A stretch of 33,961 nt of DNA from NCBI GenBank assembly GCA_964489215.1, contig CAZAYB010000003.1, forward strand, positions 1 through 33,961, written 5' to 3'. This document shows positions 24,960 to 33,643 of this stretch, in pieces (the first letter of the stretch is position 1; each line of letters begins with the position of its first letter). The position numbers and the translations under genes were made by a program. The DNA is from CAZAYB01 sp964489215 (GTDB lineage Bacteria > Planctomycetota > Phycisphaerae > Sedimentisphaerales > Anaerohalosphaeraceae). Below the pieces are notes generated by a model. The model had not been told where the DNA came from and did not search any database. It was given only the letters and a program-made list of their open reading frames with translations.

Positions 24960-26354
24960 CTATAAAGCTTCGATCAGGCAATAATACCCGCCGTCATGGC
25001 CGATATCAGTACTGGTATCAGTTTTCGGGATAGTCAGTTCCTCGTTCAATACCCGGTAACTGCCTTGAAATCTATTGAGAAAACTCTCAACTGCCTGCTG
25101 GTTTTCCTCCCGCAAAACAGAACATGTGCTAAAGCATATTCTCGCACGCGGTTTGTGAATCTTTACAGATTCTGCCAGTATTCCTGCTGAAATTGTTGCT
25201 AACTTAGTTGCTTTGCCGGGCTTAAGCCTGTCCCTTACCTCCGGCCTGCGTGCCATCGTACCGGTGTTGCTGCATGGAACATCGACAAGGATGTGCGTAA
25301 ACTCCCCGTTATGCTTGCCGGATTTACTTAACCCTTCAGCGCCGCCCAAAACCGTTTCAACAATGCTGACACCCAGCCTGTTACAGTTTTGTCCTATCTT
25401 TTTAATCCTGTCCTTGTCAATGTCCGATGCCGTAATCCTGCCGTGGTTTTTCATCATCATACCCATCTGCACAGTCTTTGTCCCCGGCGCTGCGCAAATA
25501 TCAGCAGCAGCACAGCCGGGCCTTGCTTCAAGACCCAAAACCGGCAAATGCGCCATAGGATCCTGGACATAGAAATGTCCTTTCTTAAACGCCTCAAGGT
25601 TCGTCAGATCCGTCGTTTTTTCAAGTCTGATACAGCCCCGTTCACTAAAGCATCGCGTCTGAACACCCTGCGATTCCAACGACTCCTCAAGATTTGCCAG
25701 GTCTGTCCTGAGCGTATTTGGCCAGGCGTATATCATTGGCCTTCTATTGCTGCCCGATGCGAACCTGCCCGCTGCCTTTGTCCCCAACTGGTCTTTTAAC
25801 CGCTCCATCAGCCATAAAGGAAGCGAATAAGCCTTACTGTAATATTCCATGGGCTTGATATCAGGCTCCGGAAAAAGACCGCAATCAAATTCACATCCCT
25901 TTTCAAGCGAAGAAGGAACTGTTCGGCGAATATTAGCATCCGTTACTGCGGTTTCCCTTGCCGTAATGCTGCGCAGTATATTTCTGCAAACAGCGTTTAC
26001 AAAATTCTTCTGCTTTTGACCTGCCCTGTCACCCGAATTCTCAACCGCTTCATTTATCAATGCGTATTCCGGAGTGTCAGGATTAAATATCAGTTCGTAA
26101 ACAGCAATCCGAATAAGGTTGATGAGCCTGCTGCTTATTCGCTTAATCTTAATGCCCCCAGCCTGTTCAATTACATGGTCAATCACTCCGCGGTTTTTAA
26201 CCGTTCCATAGCATAACTCCGCACAGTGCCTTTTATCACGGGCGTTTATCTCAAGACCCTGAATCAAGACCCCTGTATCAGTTGATGACTTATAATATTT
26301 ATCAAGAACATACCCGCTTCCCTGACGTGATGTCTTAATTGAAGAATGTTTCAT
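24960..26354 (-). CDS. rsmB: 16S rRNA (cytosine-967-C5)-methyltransferase RsmB
   Basis: RsmB methylates C5 of cytosine 967 (E. coli numbering) in 16S rRNA using SAM. The protein has 464 residues. An N-terminal NusB-like RNA-binding domain (1-140: DKRHCAELCYGTVKNRGVIDHVIE, TPEYALINEAVE) precedes the Rossmann methyltransferase. Motifs are ADICAAPGTKTVQM (motif I), ASDIDKDRIKKI, DVPCSNTGTMARRPEVR (motif IV, PC) and ICFSTCSVLREENQQ (motif VI, TC), so both cysteines of m5C enzymes are present. Its ATG overlaps the fmt stop by one base (TGATG, 26356-26352), indicating translational coupling. The pairing def-fmt-rsmB is common in bacteria, though here def is 103 nt from fmt. Confidence 0.96.
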   Translation of the reverse strand: MKHSSIKTSRQGSGYVLDKYYKSSTDTGVLIQGLEINARDKRHCAELCYGTVKNRGVIDHVIEQAGGIKIKRISSRLINLIRIAVYELIFNPDTPEYALINEAVENSGDRAGQKQKNFVNAVCRNILRSITARETAVTDANIRRTVPSSLEKGCEFDCGLFPEPDIKPMEYYSKAYSLPLWLMERLKDQLGTKAAGRFASGSNRRPMIYAWPNTLRTDLANLEESLESQGVQTRCFSERGCIRLEKTTDLTNLEAFKKGHFYVQDPMAHLPVLGLEARPGCAAADICAAPGTKTVQMGMMMKNHGRITASDIDKDRIKKIGQNCNRLGVSIVETVLGGAEGLSKSGKHNGEFTHILVDVPCSNTGTMARRPEVRDRLKPGKATKLATISAGILAESVKIHKPRARICFSTCSVLREENQQAVESFLNRFQGSYRVLNEELTIPKTDTSTDIGHDGGYYCLIEAL

Positions 26355-27313
26355 CAGATATTGTTTTCATCATGCATAACAAAATAGTCCCCGGCTTTAA
26401 TACTCCTGCCGTTGACAAAATCTTCAAAGCTCATACTTCTTTTACCGGCCGGCTTGATAGTCTTGATTTTTACAGCACCCTCACCGCAGACAACATTAAG
26501 ATTCTCATCAAGATAACCAGGCTGCAAATCAGAATCGAGTGGATCGGCCATTTCCGCAAAACAGACTGTTACCCGGTGGCTGTTGCCGCTGTTTCTGCTG
26601 CGAAGTACACCAAAAGCACCGGGCCAGGGATTCATACCCCGTATCATATTGAAAACATCCTCTGCATTTTTGCCAAAATCTATCCGGCCCTGAGACTTGC
26701 TCAGCTTTGGAGCGAATGTCGCTTTAGATTCATCCTGAGCGGTAAAACTTGCCTCGCAACGCTCAATTTTGTCAAGCTCATTCAAAAGACAATCCGGTGC
26801 AAGCTCGGCCAGTCTGTCATGTACCGTCCCCGCCGTATCCGTCGGATGGATTGGTGTAGATGCGCAAGCGAGAATATCACCTGCGTCCATTTTTTTTACT
26901 ACCGTTATTATTGAGATGCCCGTCTCTTTTTCACCATTGATTACCGCCCAGTTAACTGGAGCAGCACCCCTGTATTTTGGAAGCAAAGACCCGTGAACAT
27001 TGTAGGCGCCTTTGGGAAAAAGATTCAATATACTGCTCTTTATAAACTGTCCAAAAGCAATAACCACAAGCGCATCGGCACCAAATGAGGATATCTTCTC
27101 AGCCATTTGGTCTGAATTGATATCGGCTGCCTCGGTATAGCCTGTATCGTTTGCCTGTGCCCATCTTGCGGCGTCTGTGCATCGCTTCTTTCTGCCTCTG
27201 CCGGTCGGACGGGCAGGCTGGGTGAAAATATGACAAAGCTCATGGGATGATTCTTTGATACCCCCTAAGCTTGGAACTCCAAAAGACGAGGAACCAAAAT
27301 AAACTAATTTCAT
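26354..27313 (-). CDS. fmt: Methionyl-tRNA formyltransferase
   Basis: Fmt transfers a formyl group from 10-formyl-THF to initiator Met-tRNA. The 319 residues are near the E. coli 315. The catalytic region has YNVHGSLLPKYRGAAPVNW (Asn and His of the active site), INGEKETGISI, and KKMDAGDILA with the catalytic Asp. The C-terminal OB-like domain (about 210-319) starts near LSKSQGRIDFGKNAEDVFNMIRGMNPWPGAF. A small basic loop (GRGRKKRCTDAARWA) near residue 40 matches the tRNA acceptor-end wedge. It is coupled to rsmB at its 3' end. Together with def it accounts for N-formylmethionine addition and removal. Confidence 0.97.
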   Translation of the reverse strand: MKLVYFGSSSFGVPSLGGIKESSHELCHIFTQPARPTGRGRKKRCTDAARWAQANDTGYTEAADINSDQMAEKISSFGADALVVIAFGQFIKSSILNLFPKGAYNVHGSLLPKYRGAAPVNWAVINGEKETGISIITVVKKMDAGDILACASTPIHPTDTAGTVHDRLAELAPDCLLNELDKIERCEASFTAQDESKATFAPKLSKSQGRIDFGKNAEDVFNMIRGMNPWPGAFGVLRSRNSGNSHRVTVCFAEMADPLDSDLQPGYLDENLNVVCGEGAVKIKTIKPAGKRSMSFEDFVNGRSIKAGDYFVMHDENNI

Positions 27314-27416
27314 AATAATTCCGATTAAATTAATTCGTTACTGAATATGTGCATAACTTTTCAACGTCACAATAACATACATTCAAACAAGCAGTTGACT
27401 GCACAGAATTTTCAGT

Positions 27417-27926
27417 TCAATTGTCCTGCTGCTCGAGTTTCTTCAGCAGTTTTCTTGCCCCTATTTTACCAACCTGTGACATCCTGTCCTTTATCATCGT
27501 TCCCTGAAGATGGTCGTATTCATGCTGAAGCGCCCTGGCATAAAGCCCATCGGCTTCCTCCGTAAACTCCTCACCGTCAAGCCCCTTAGCGGTTACCTTA
27601 CAGAACTTGTGCCGTTTTATCTTTGTATAAAGCCCGGGTATCGAAAGGCACCCTTCCTCAAAAGGCGCAAGCTCGCCGTGTGCCTCTATCTTTGGATTTA
27701 TATAAACCCTGGCATTTTCCCTTGAACCGTCCAGGCTGATAACGAATATCTGAAGGTCGAGCCCCGCCTGCGGACCTGCCAGACCGATACCCTTATTCTC
27801 CAGCATAATATCTATCATCTTTTCAGCGATCTGCCTTACAGTATCATCGATTGTCTCAATCGGTTTGGCAGGTTCACTCAAAACTGGTGAAGGATATTTT
27901 GTCATATTAAGTTCTTCGGCATTCAT
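27417..27926 (-). CDS. def: Peptide deformylase
   Basis: Def removes the formyl group from nascent proteins with a metal-dependent active site. The protein has 169 residues from the ATG at 27926; a GTG three codons upstream and an ATG at 27905 are alternatives. The three family motifs are present: GIGLAGPQ, EEGCLSIPG (Cys metal ligand) and QHEYDHLQG (two His ligands plus catalytic Glu). In the last motif the common Ile/Leu/Met after HE is Tyr, a mild departure. The C-terminal helix is Lys-rich (GARKLLKKLEQQ), as in type 1 enzymes. It starts 17 nt after the lptB stop and ends 103 nt before fmt, consistent with one transcript. Confidence 0.97.
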   Translation of the reverse strand: MNAEELNMTKYPSPVLSEPAKPIETIDDTVRQIAEKMIDIMLENKGIGLAGPQAGLDLQIFVISLDGSRENARVYINPKIEAHGELAPFEEGCLSIPGLYTKIKRHKFCKVTAKGLDGEEFTEEADGLYARALQHEYDHLQGTMIKDRMSQVGKIGARKLLKKLEQQDN

Positions 27927-27943
27927 AAAAACCACTCATAAAA

Positions 27944-28684
27944 TCAATCGAATTCATTTCCTTTGAATGTTGAACCAAGGTAACTTTGACGCACAAGCTC
28001 ATTTTGAATAACCTGAGCAGGAGTACCGTAACCGATTATATTGCCGTGATCCAGAATATAAGCCTTATCAACGACCTCAAGAGTCCGCTCAACGTTATGG
28101 TCGGTAATAAGTATGCTCACCCCTGCGCCCTGAAGCCGTCTTATCTCATGCTGAAGCTCTTCAACCGCGATAGGATCAACGCCTGAAAAAGGCTCATCCA
28201 GCAGTATCAGTGATGGATTGGTAACCATTGCTCTTGCAATTTCAAGTTTTCGCCTTTCTCCTCCTGAAAGGAACCTCGCCTGGCTTTTCCTTACTTCGCT
28301 AAGCCCGTACCTTTCGATAAGTTCATCAGCTCGTCTGTCACGTTCTTTGGATGTTATCGACATTGTCTCGAGTATCGCCTTTAAATTGTCCCTGACGCTT
28401 AGACGCTGAAAAACGCTTGGCTCCTGTGACAGATACCCCATCCCCAGCCTGGCGCGTTTATACATCGGAAGCTTTGAAATATCCGTACCTTCAAAAACCA
28501 CCGACCCGTCATCGGGAATAATCATTCCCATAACCATTCTGAAACTAGTCGTCTTGCCTGCTCCGTTTCTTCCGAGCAGTCCGACTATCGCACGCTGTTC
28601 CACAGAAATACAAACACGGTCGACAACTGTTCTGCCGCTGTATCTTTTAACAAGGTCTCTCGTCTCGAGAAGGGTTATATCCAA
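27944..28684 (-). CDS. lptB: LPS export ABC transporter ATP-binding protein LptB
   Basis: LptB is the ATPase of the LptBFG complex that drives LPS to the outer membrane. The protein has 246 residues. Walker A is GLLGRNGAGKTTSF, the Q-loop is YLSQEPSVFQRLS, the ABC signature is LSGGERRKLEIARAM, Walker B is LILLDEPFSGVDPIAV and the switch His is in ILITDHNVERTLE. The 'SQEPSVF..L' Q-loop and 'ERRK.EIARA' signature are typical of LptB within ABC proteins. The start is TTG at 28684: AGGAGA lies 6 nt upstream and no ATG is near, so the unusual start is well supported. No lptA, lptC or lptFG gene is in the window. Upstream is the flavin reductase gene. Confidence 0.93.
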   Translation of the reverse strand: MDITLLETRDLVKRYSGRTVVDRVCISVEQRAIVGLLGRNGAGKTTSFRMVMGMIIPDDGSVVFEGTDISKLPMYKRARLGMGYLSQEPSVFQRLSVRDNLKAILETMSITSKERDRRADELIERYGLSEVRKSQARFLSGGERRKLEIARAMVTNPSLILLDEPFSGVDPIAVEELQHEIRRLQGAGVSILITDHNVERTLEVVDKAYILDHGNIIGYGTPAQVIQNELVRQSYLGSTFKGNEFD

Positions 28685-28729
28685 AACTGATCTCCTATAT
28701 TTTGCGTCTGTTATTGCTAAGCTAACCGT

Positions 28730-29242
28730 TTACAGAGCTTCCTTTACTGCACCCATCTTACCGCCTGGCCCAACTGTGTAAAGCCGGTTCTTTTTGGATG
28801 TATTGACATGCGATGCCACAACCTCACCGATAAAGAGTATATGATCACCAGTTTCAACTTCCCTGACAAGCTTACACTCAAAATTCGCAACCGCATCAGC
28901 CATGATAACCGAATCTATCTTGACAGCCGGTATCGTAGTCACGTCCTTGTTTTTAAGTTTATCAACCTCCGAACCGGATTTAGTACCAAAGTAAAGTGCA
29001 AGATCAGACATATTTGCATCGGGAAAAACAATCGTAAAACATTTGGAATGCCGAATCGCCTCGGCCGTATACCGTTTGCCGGTGATAGCGACAGCCATCA
29101 TGGCAGGCTCTCCGGATACCGTCGTACACCACCCGACAGTCATCGGATTGGGCTTTTTGTTCTTGTCCCGGGCAATTACAAAAACTGCTGCTTCCGGATA
29201 CTTCGTTTTAATCGCTTCCTGGTACAATGTTTGTTTCTGCAT
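28730..29242 (-). CDS. Flavin reductase-like (FMN-binding split barrel) protein
   Basis: The protein has 170 residues from the ATG at 29242, fixed by AGGAGGTG just upstream; the longer frame would start without such a site. The pattern YPEAAVFVIARDKNKKPNPMTVGWCTTVSGEPAMMAVA, then YTAEAIRHSKCFTIVFPD, is that of the flavin reductase / FMN-binding split-barrel family. These proteins bind FMN and either reduce free flavin with NAD(P)H or act in electron transfer. The later ECKLVREVETGDHILFIGEVV is also typical. Substrate and partner are unknown. It lies 45 nt upstream of lptB on the same strand and is divergent from proC, with about 90 nt between starts that must contain both promoters. Confidence 0.9.
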   Translation of the reverse strand: MQKQTLYQEAIKTKYPEAAVFVIARDKNKKPNPMTVGWCTTVSGEPAMMAVAITGKRYTAEAIRHSKCFTIVFPDANMSDLALYFGTKSGSEVDKLKNKDVTTIPAVKIDSVIMADAVANFECKLVREVETGDHILFIGEVVASHVNTSKKNRLYTVGPGGKMGAVKEAL

Positions 29243-29331
29243 AAGGCACCTCCTGAAATTTTGTGCTTTAAGATACAATCCTTTTAGATTAGAATTATAC
29301 AGATGTTATTTAGACTAACAAGGAGAAAATG

Positions 29332-30144
29332 ATGAGTAAAATAGGCTTTATCGGCGCAGGGAACATGGCACAGGCCCTGATAAAAGCAGTAATGGACGCA
29401 AAACTCTTCAAAAATACCGATATTTACGTTTCAGATATTATTACAGAAAAGCTCGATCAGCTCACCGCTCAGTTTGCAGTTAACGCCCTCGGCGATAATA
29501 TCAGGCTGATTCAAAGCTGTGACATAATATTTCTCAGTGTTAAGCCTCAGAATATGAAAGAGCTTTTCGAAAGCATAAAATCTCAGGACTTTGCCTCCAA
29601 AACAGTTATTTCAATCGCCGCCGGTATAAAATGCGATTTCATTGCCGAAAACCTCAAAAATGCCCGGATTATCCGGGTAATGCCGAACACTCCTGCCCTC
29701 GTAAATGAAGCAGCCAGCGCCATTTATCCACACAAAGCCGACAAAGCCGCCTCTCAGACCGCCTTAGATATCTTCTCCGCTGTCGGAAAGGCAATCATTG
29801 TCGAAAATGAAGAACAAATCGATGCCGTTACCGCCGTAAGCGGCTCAGGACCTGCATATTTCTTCCTGCTGATGGAAGCGATGATATCTTCAGCTAAGAA
29901 ACTGGGCCTTACACAGCAAAACGCTCAACAGCTCGTACTCCAGACCGCAAAAGGAGCAGCGGTGCTCGCTCAGAATTCGCACCAGAACCCCGACCAGCTG
30001 CGTAAAAATGTTACCTCACCCGGAGGAACTACCGAAGCGGCCATTAATATCTTCACAGAACACAATTTTAACCATATTGTCGAACTGGCCTTAACTGCCG
30101 CACGCGACAGGAGCATAGAACTTTCAAGTGCCGAAAAATCCTGA
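29332..30144 (+). CDS. proC: Pyrroline-5-carboxylate reductase
   Basis: ProC makes the last step of proline synthesis, reducing pyrroline-5-carboxylate with NAD(P)H. The protein has 270 residues, close to the 269 of E. coli. Motifs are IGFIGAGNMAQAL (Rossmann dinucleotide site), IIFLSVKPQNM, IRVMPNTPALVNEAASAIYP, AVTAVSGSGPAYFFLLMEAM and the C-terminal VTSPGGTTEAAINIF. Two ATGs are adjacent (29329 and 29332). The second is chosen because AGGAG (29321-29325) is 6 nt before it and only 3 nt before the first. The gene is cytoplasmic and divergent from the flavin reductase. The downstream amidase begins about 155 nt later, so they need not be cotranscribed. Confidence 0.97.
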   Translation: MSKIGFIGAGNMAQALIKAVMDAKLFKNTDIYVSDIITEKLDQLTAQFAVNALGDNIRLIQSCDIIFLSVKPQNMKELFESIKSQDFASKTVISIAAGIKCDFIAENLKNARIIRVMPNTPALVNEAASAIYPHKADKAASQTALDIFSAVGKAIIVENEEQIDAVTAVSGSGPAYFFLLMEAMISSAKKLGLTQQNAQQLVLQTAKGAAVLAQNSHQNPDQLRKNVTSPGGTTEAAINIFTEHNFNHIVELALTAARDRSIELSSAEKS

Positions 30145-30299
30145 CCATACGGGTTTGATTAATTTCGGAAATTTTATAAAACCGTAAACGATGATGATTT
30201 AAACTTGAAAAATATCGAAAGATGTCCCATTATAGGGAAAGTTTTTCAAATGTTACGGATATTTTGCATGGATGAAAATACAAAATACAGGAGGTAGAT

Positions 30300-31106
30300 T
30301 TGTTTTCCACCAGTGGTGTTTTCAAAAATTTCATAAATATAAATACTGCATCGCCAAAAAGATTAATTGCGCTTTTGCTTTTACTGCCGATATATTTTTT
30401 CCTGCAGGGCTGTCAATCTGATTATGTAACTTACGACCCCTCGCCCCGAATAATCGGCAAAAGGCCGGTTTACTCTCCAAAACCAAAGCCAAAACCAAAA
30501 CAGGTCCCCTGCCCCGACCCTTACAGTTCAAAAAGCTATAATAACAAAAACCTTATCGGAAAAACTATCATCATAGACCCCGGACATGGCGGAAGGGACC
30601 CTGGCTGCGGACACGTCGGATACTCCAATGTCCCTGAAAAATACATCGTACTTTCTATCGCCAGACAGATAGCAGAAAGACTCCGCCTCAAAGGCGCTAA
30701 TGTTATAATGACCAGAAACAATGACACATTTGTGGACCTGGACTCACGCGCAGCAGCTGCAGAAAGATACAACGCCGATTTGCTCCTGTCAATACATGCC
30801 GATTCTGCTCCGAACTCATCCGTCCAGGGAGCTACAATCTACATCGCAAGAAACCCCTCATACGCCAGCCGTAGAATCGCAATGGCCATACATAGAACTC
30901 TACAGCAATGTGGAATATACTCAAGGGGCCTGCGAAACGCCGACTTCCGCGTACTGGCAGCACACTCAAAGCCTGCAGTATTAGTAGAAACAGGATACGT
31001 AACAAATTCTCAAGACGCCGCTCGATTGAATAACAGCTGGTACCAGGCTAAAATAGCGGCCAACATCGCTCAGGGTGTGGAAAATTCGCTAAGCACAGGC
31101 TACTAA
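30300..31106 (+). CDS. N-acetylmuramoyl-L-alanine amidase (Amidase_3), lipoprotein
   Basis: This enzyme cleaves the amide between N-acetylmuramic acid and the stem peptide of peptidoglycan. The protein has 268 residues from a TTG start at 30300, which GGAGG (30290-30294) precedes by 5 nt; no ATG is nearby. A hydrophobic stretch ends in the lipobox FLQGC (Cys38), so the protein should be lipid-anchored. A Pro/Lys spacer (PKPKPKPKQVP) follows. The catalytic domain (85-265) has zinc ligands H96 (IIDPGHGGRDPG), E113 and H166 (LLLSIHADSA), and catalytic E230 (VLVETGYVTN). Length and domain fit the minimal AmiC-type catalytic unit without an AMIN domain. Its stop overlaps the opposing sensor kinase gene by 3 nt. 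Confidence 0.95.
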   Translation: MFSTSGVFKNFININTASPKRLIALLLLLPIYFFLQGCQSDYVTYDPSPRIIGKRPVYSPKPKPKPKQVPCPDPYSSKSYNNKNLIGKTIIIDPGHGGRDPGCGHVGYSNVPEKYIVLSIARQIAERLRLKGANVIMTRNNDTFVDLDSRAAAAERYNADLLLSIHADSAPNSSVQGATIYIARNPSYASRRIAMAIHRTLQQCGIYSRGLRNADFRVLAAHSKPAVLVETGYVTNSQDAARLNNSWYQAKIAANIAQGVENSLSTGY

Positions 31107-33643
31107 ACGTTTGAATCTGCCTTTGCCAACTCGATCCTGCTGCAGATTTGCCCCAAAACTTCAATATCACCCTTCATCTTGTCCACAAGCTCAAATGTTG
31201 CGGATTTCTCAAGACAGCCCGCCTTTTCGCCAAGCTCCGCGAACCCCCTGTCAAAGCTTGCTCGCCTAAGACCCCTGGCAAGCTCTTTCAAACGCTCATA
31301 GTCACCAGAGTGCATAACCGTGAAAAGCTCATCTATTACGCTCGGCAGATTCTCCACAAAACTCTCTATCGCATGCAGCATTTCAGGAATATCAGAATAC
31401 TCAGAAACTATTGCACCGTCATTAAAAGGCTTTTCATTGCCAAAACTAAAATCACTCCTCGCTTCTCTTAACTTAAAACCGCCTATTGGCTCGATAAACT
31501 TTGCTACACCCTCATACAAATCCTTCTTTCTGACTGGCTTAGTCATATAAAGATCACACCCAGCTTCCATTGCCTGGTCCTCAGTCTCACTGGTAACATC
31601 TGCGGTAAGTGCTATTATCGGCACCTTTATACCTTTGCCCCTCACCTCTTCTATAATCTCTGAACCGCTGCGTTCAGGCATCTTCATATCCATAAACACA
31701 AGATCAAAACGCTCCTTACGAAGCATCTTAACCACCTTATCTGCGTTATTGCATATTACAACACTTAGACCCCTTTTACTCAGGGCCTCATGCATTAACA
31801 GCTGATTGGCAGGATGGTCCTCAACAACAAGCACCTTACCGCTGAATCTGTATCGGTTCATTTCTGCAGAATCAACCTGCTCATCGATAACCTTTTCCAT
31901 TTCATCTTCAAAATCCGCCACGCCGGGCAAAGTTAATATAAACTTTGTCCCCTTGCCCACTTTGCTTTCAAGATTTATCTCTCCGCCAAGCAGACCGATA
32001 AGTTTTTTCGTTATCGCAAGACCAAGACCGGTGCCCCCAAAATGACGTGTCGTGCTCATATCAGCCTGGGTAAACGGGTCGAATATAAGTTCCTGTTTAT
32101 CAGCAGCTATACCGATTCCGGTATCCTCAACTTCAATAATAAGCCTTTCATCTGTATCAAACTTTATCCTGACTTTTATATAACCTTTCTCGGTAAACTT
32201 TACAGCATTGCTTATAAGATTCATCAGGCACTGCTTTAATCTCGTCGGGTCGCTTTTAATAACCTCCGGACAATCTGCTGCCACCTCAAACTCAAACAAA
32301 AGCCCCTTGCTTCTGGCTCCGGGAAGCAAACATTCCCTTAATTCCTCTGCAAAACCTCGAAGCTCAAAACCAACTTTCTCTATTTTAAGCCTGTCAGCCT
32401 CTATCTTTGAAAAGTCAAGTACATCATTGATTAACGAAAGAAGATGACGTGAAGAACTTGTAATCATATTGACATACTTTAACTGCATCTCGGTAAGCTC
32501 CTCTTCTGCGAGAAGGTCGCTAAAACCGATAATTGAATTCATTGGTGTGCGTATCTCATGGCTCATATTGGCCAGGAATTCACTCTTGGCGTTATTCGCT
32601 ATAACCGCCTCATTGGCAAGCAGGTTAGCATGCTCAACCGAATCCTCCAGCTGACGGTTGACATTCTCTATCTGCTCTTTGGCTGTCTTAAGATTGTTCT
32701 CCATACTCTTGAGATCTGTTATATCCTTTGCGAATATAATCAAACCTGCAACCTTGCCGTCCTGATAATAAGGCACACGGTCAACCAGGGCATACTTTAT
32801 CTGACCCTTTACAGTTTGATATTTACGAACCTGACCGTACTTGCCTTGTCCGCTTTCAAGTACCTCCAGGTCCCTGTTTCGGCTTTGGTCATTCTTCTCG
32901 TGAAATACTTCATAATAATTCTTGCCGATAAGCTCGCGAACATCCATACCAACTGCCTTGGCTGCGTATTTGTTCGCACGGATTATCTTGCCCTCATAAT
33001 CTCGGTACCATATCATCGCGGGAACAGAATCAAAAATTGTCATAAAATCGTGACGAAGTTCCTGAAAAAGAGACTCTGTTTTTTGACGGGCAGACCTTTC
33101 TTCATTAAGCTGAATTGCCTTAGCCTCAACTTCCTTCTCAAGGTCGCATACTTTTGCTTTGAGCCTTTCTAACTGTAAGGTATCTGCTCTGTCTGGTAAT
33201 CGCTTTTCAAACCCGCTGTCTTTTGTCAGCTGGATCTTGCGTTTCTCAATCGAATACAATATAGACTGAGAAAGCATCTGGTTAAGCAAATCACCCTTTA
33301 CAATGTAATAATCCGCACCCTCACGAATCGCACTTACACCTGCGTTTTCGTCCGGCAAACCGGTCACAACAATAATCGGAATCTCAGGCACTGTATCACG
33401 TATCTGCCTGACTGTCTCAACACCTTTGCTGTCCGGCAAACCAAGATCAAGAAGAATACTGTCATAATTATGTCGACTTAGACTGCCCTTGGCTTCTGCC
33501 ATATTGCGGGCGAAACTTATCCTGTACTTGTAATCCCCCTGGCCTTTCGAAAGGCTTTTTTCGATTAGACGTGACGAACCCGGGTCGTCTTCTACAAGAA
33601 GTATGTCCAATATATTATGTTTGTCAATTGGTGTAACCTTCAT
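31103..33643 (-). CDS. Hybrid sensor histidine kinase (REC-PAS-HisKA-HATPase-REC-HPt-like)
   Basis: The protein has 846 residues and no transmembrane segment, so it is probably cytosolic. The order is: receiver 1 (about 10-130, acceptor D66 in ILLDLGLP), coiled coil (150-200), PAS (205-320: FDSVPAMIWYRDYEGKIIRANKYA), HisKA with phospho-acceptor H362 (FLANMSHEIRTPMNSIIGF), HATPase (NLISNAVKFTEKG, DTGIGIAAD, GGTGLGLAI), receiver 2 (D652 in LVFMDMKMP), and an HPt-like four-helix end (730-846). In the HPt end the usual AHxLKG is ARGLRRAS, so the phospho-His is replaced by Arg790. An N-terminal receiver suggests that the kinase is itself controlled by another kinase. AAGGA lies 5 nt before the ATG. 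No output regulator is adjacent. Confidence 0.94.
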   Translation of the reverse strand: MKVTPIDKHNILDILLVEDDPGSSRLIEKSLSKGQGDYKYRISFARNMAEAKGSLSRHNYDSILLDLGLPDSKGVETVRQIRDTVPEIPIIVVTGLPDENAGVSAIREGADYYIVKGDLLNQMLSQSILYSIEKRKIQLTKDSGFEKRLPDRADTLQLERLKAKVCDLEKEVEAKAIQLNEERSARQKTESLFQELRHDFMTIFDSVPAMIWYRDYEGKIIRANKYAAKAVGMDVRELIGKNYYEVFHEKNDQSRNRDLEVLESGQGKYGQVRKYQTVKGQIKYALVDRVPYYQDGKVAGLIIFAKDITDLKSMENNLKTAKEQIENVNRQLEDSVEHANLLANEAVIANNAKSEFLANMSHEIRTPMNSIIGFSDLLAEEELTEMQLKYVNMITSSSRHLLSLINDVLDFSKIEADRLKIEKVGFELRGFAEELRECLLPGARSKGLLFEFEVAADCPEVIKSDPTRLKQCLMNLISNAVKFTEKGYIKVRIKFDTDERLIIEVEDTGIGIAADKQELIFDPFTQADMSTTRHFGGTGLGLAITKKLIGLLGGEINLESKVGKGTKFILTLPGVADFEDEMEKVIDEQVDSAEMNRYRFSGKVLVVEDHPANQLLMHEALSKRGLSVVICNNADKVVKMLRKERFDLVFMDMKMPERSGSEIIEEVRGKGIKVPIIALTADVTSETEDQAMEAGCDLYMTKPVRKKDLYEGVAKFIEPIGGFKLREARSDFSFGNEKPFNDGAIVSEYSDIPEMLHAIESFVENLPSVIDELFTVMHSGDYERLKELARGLRRASFDRGFAELGEKAGCLEKSATFELVDKMKGDIEVLGQICSRIELAKADSNV

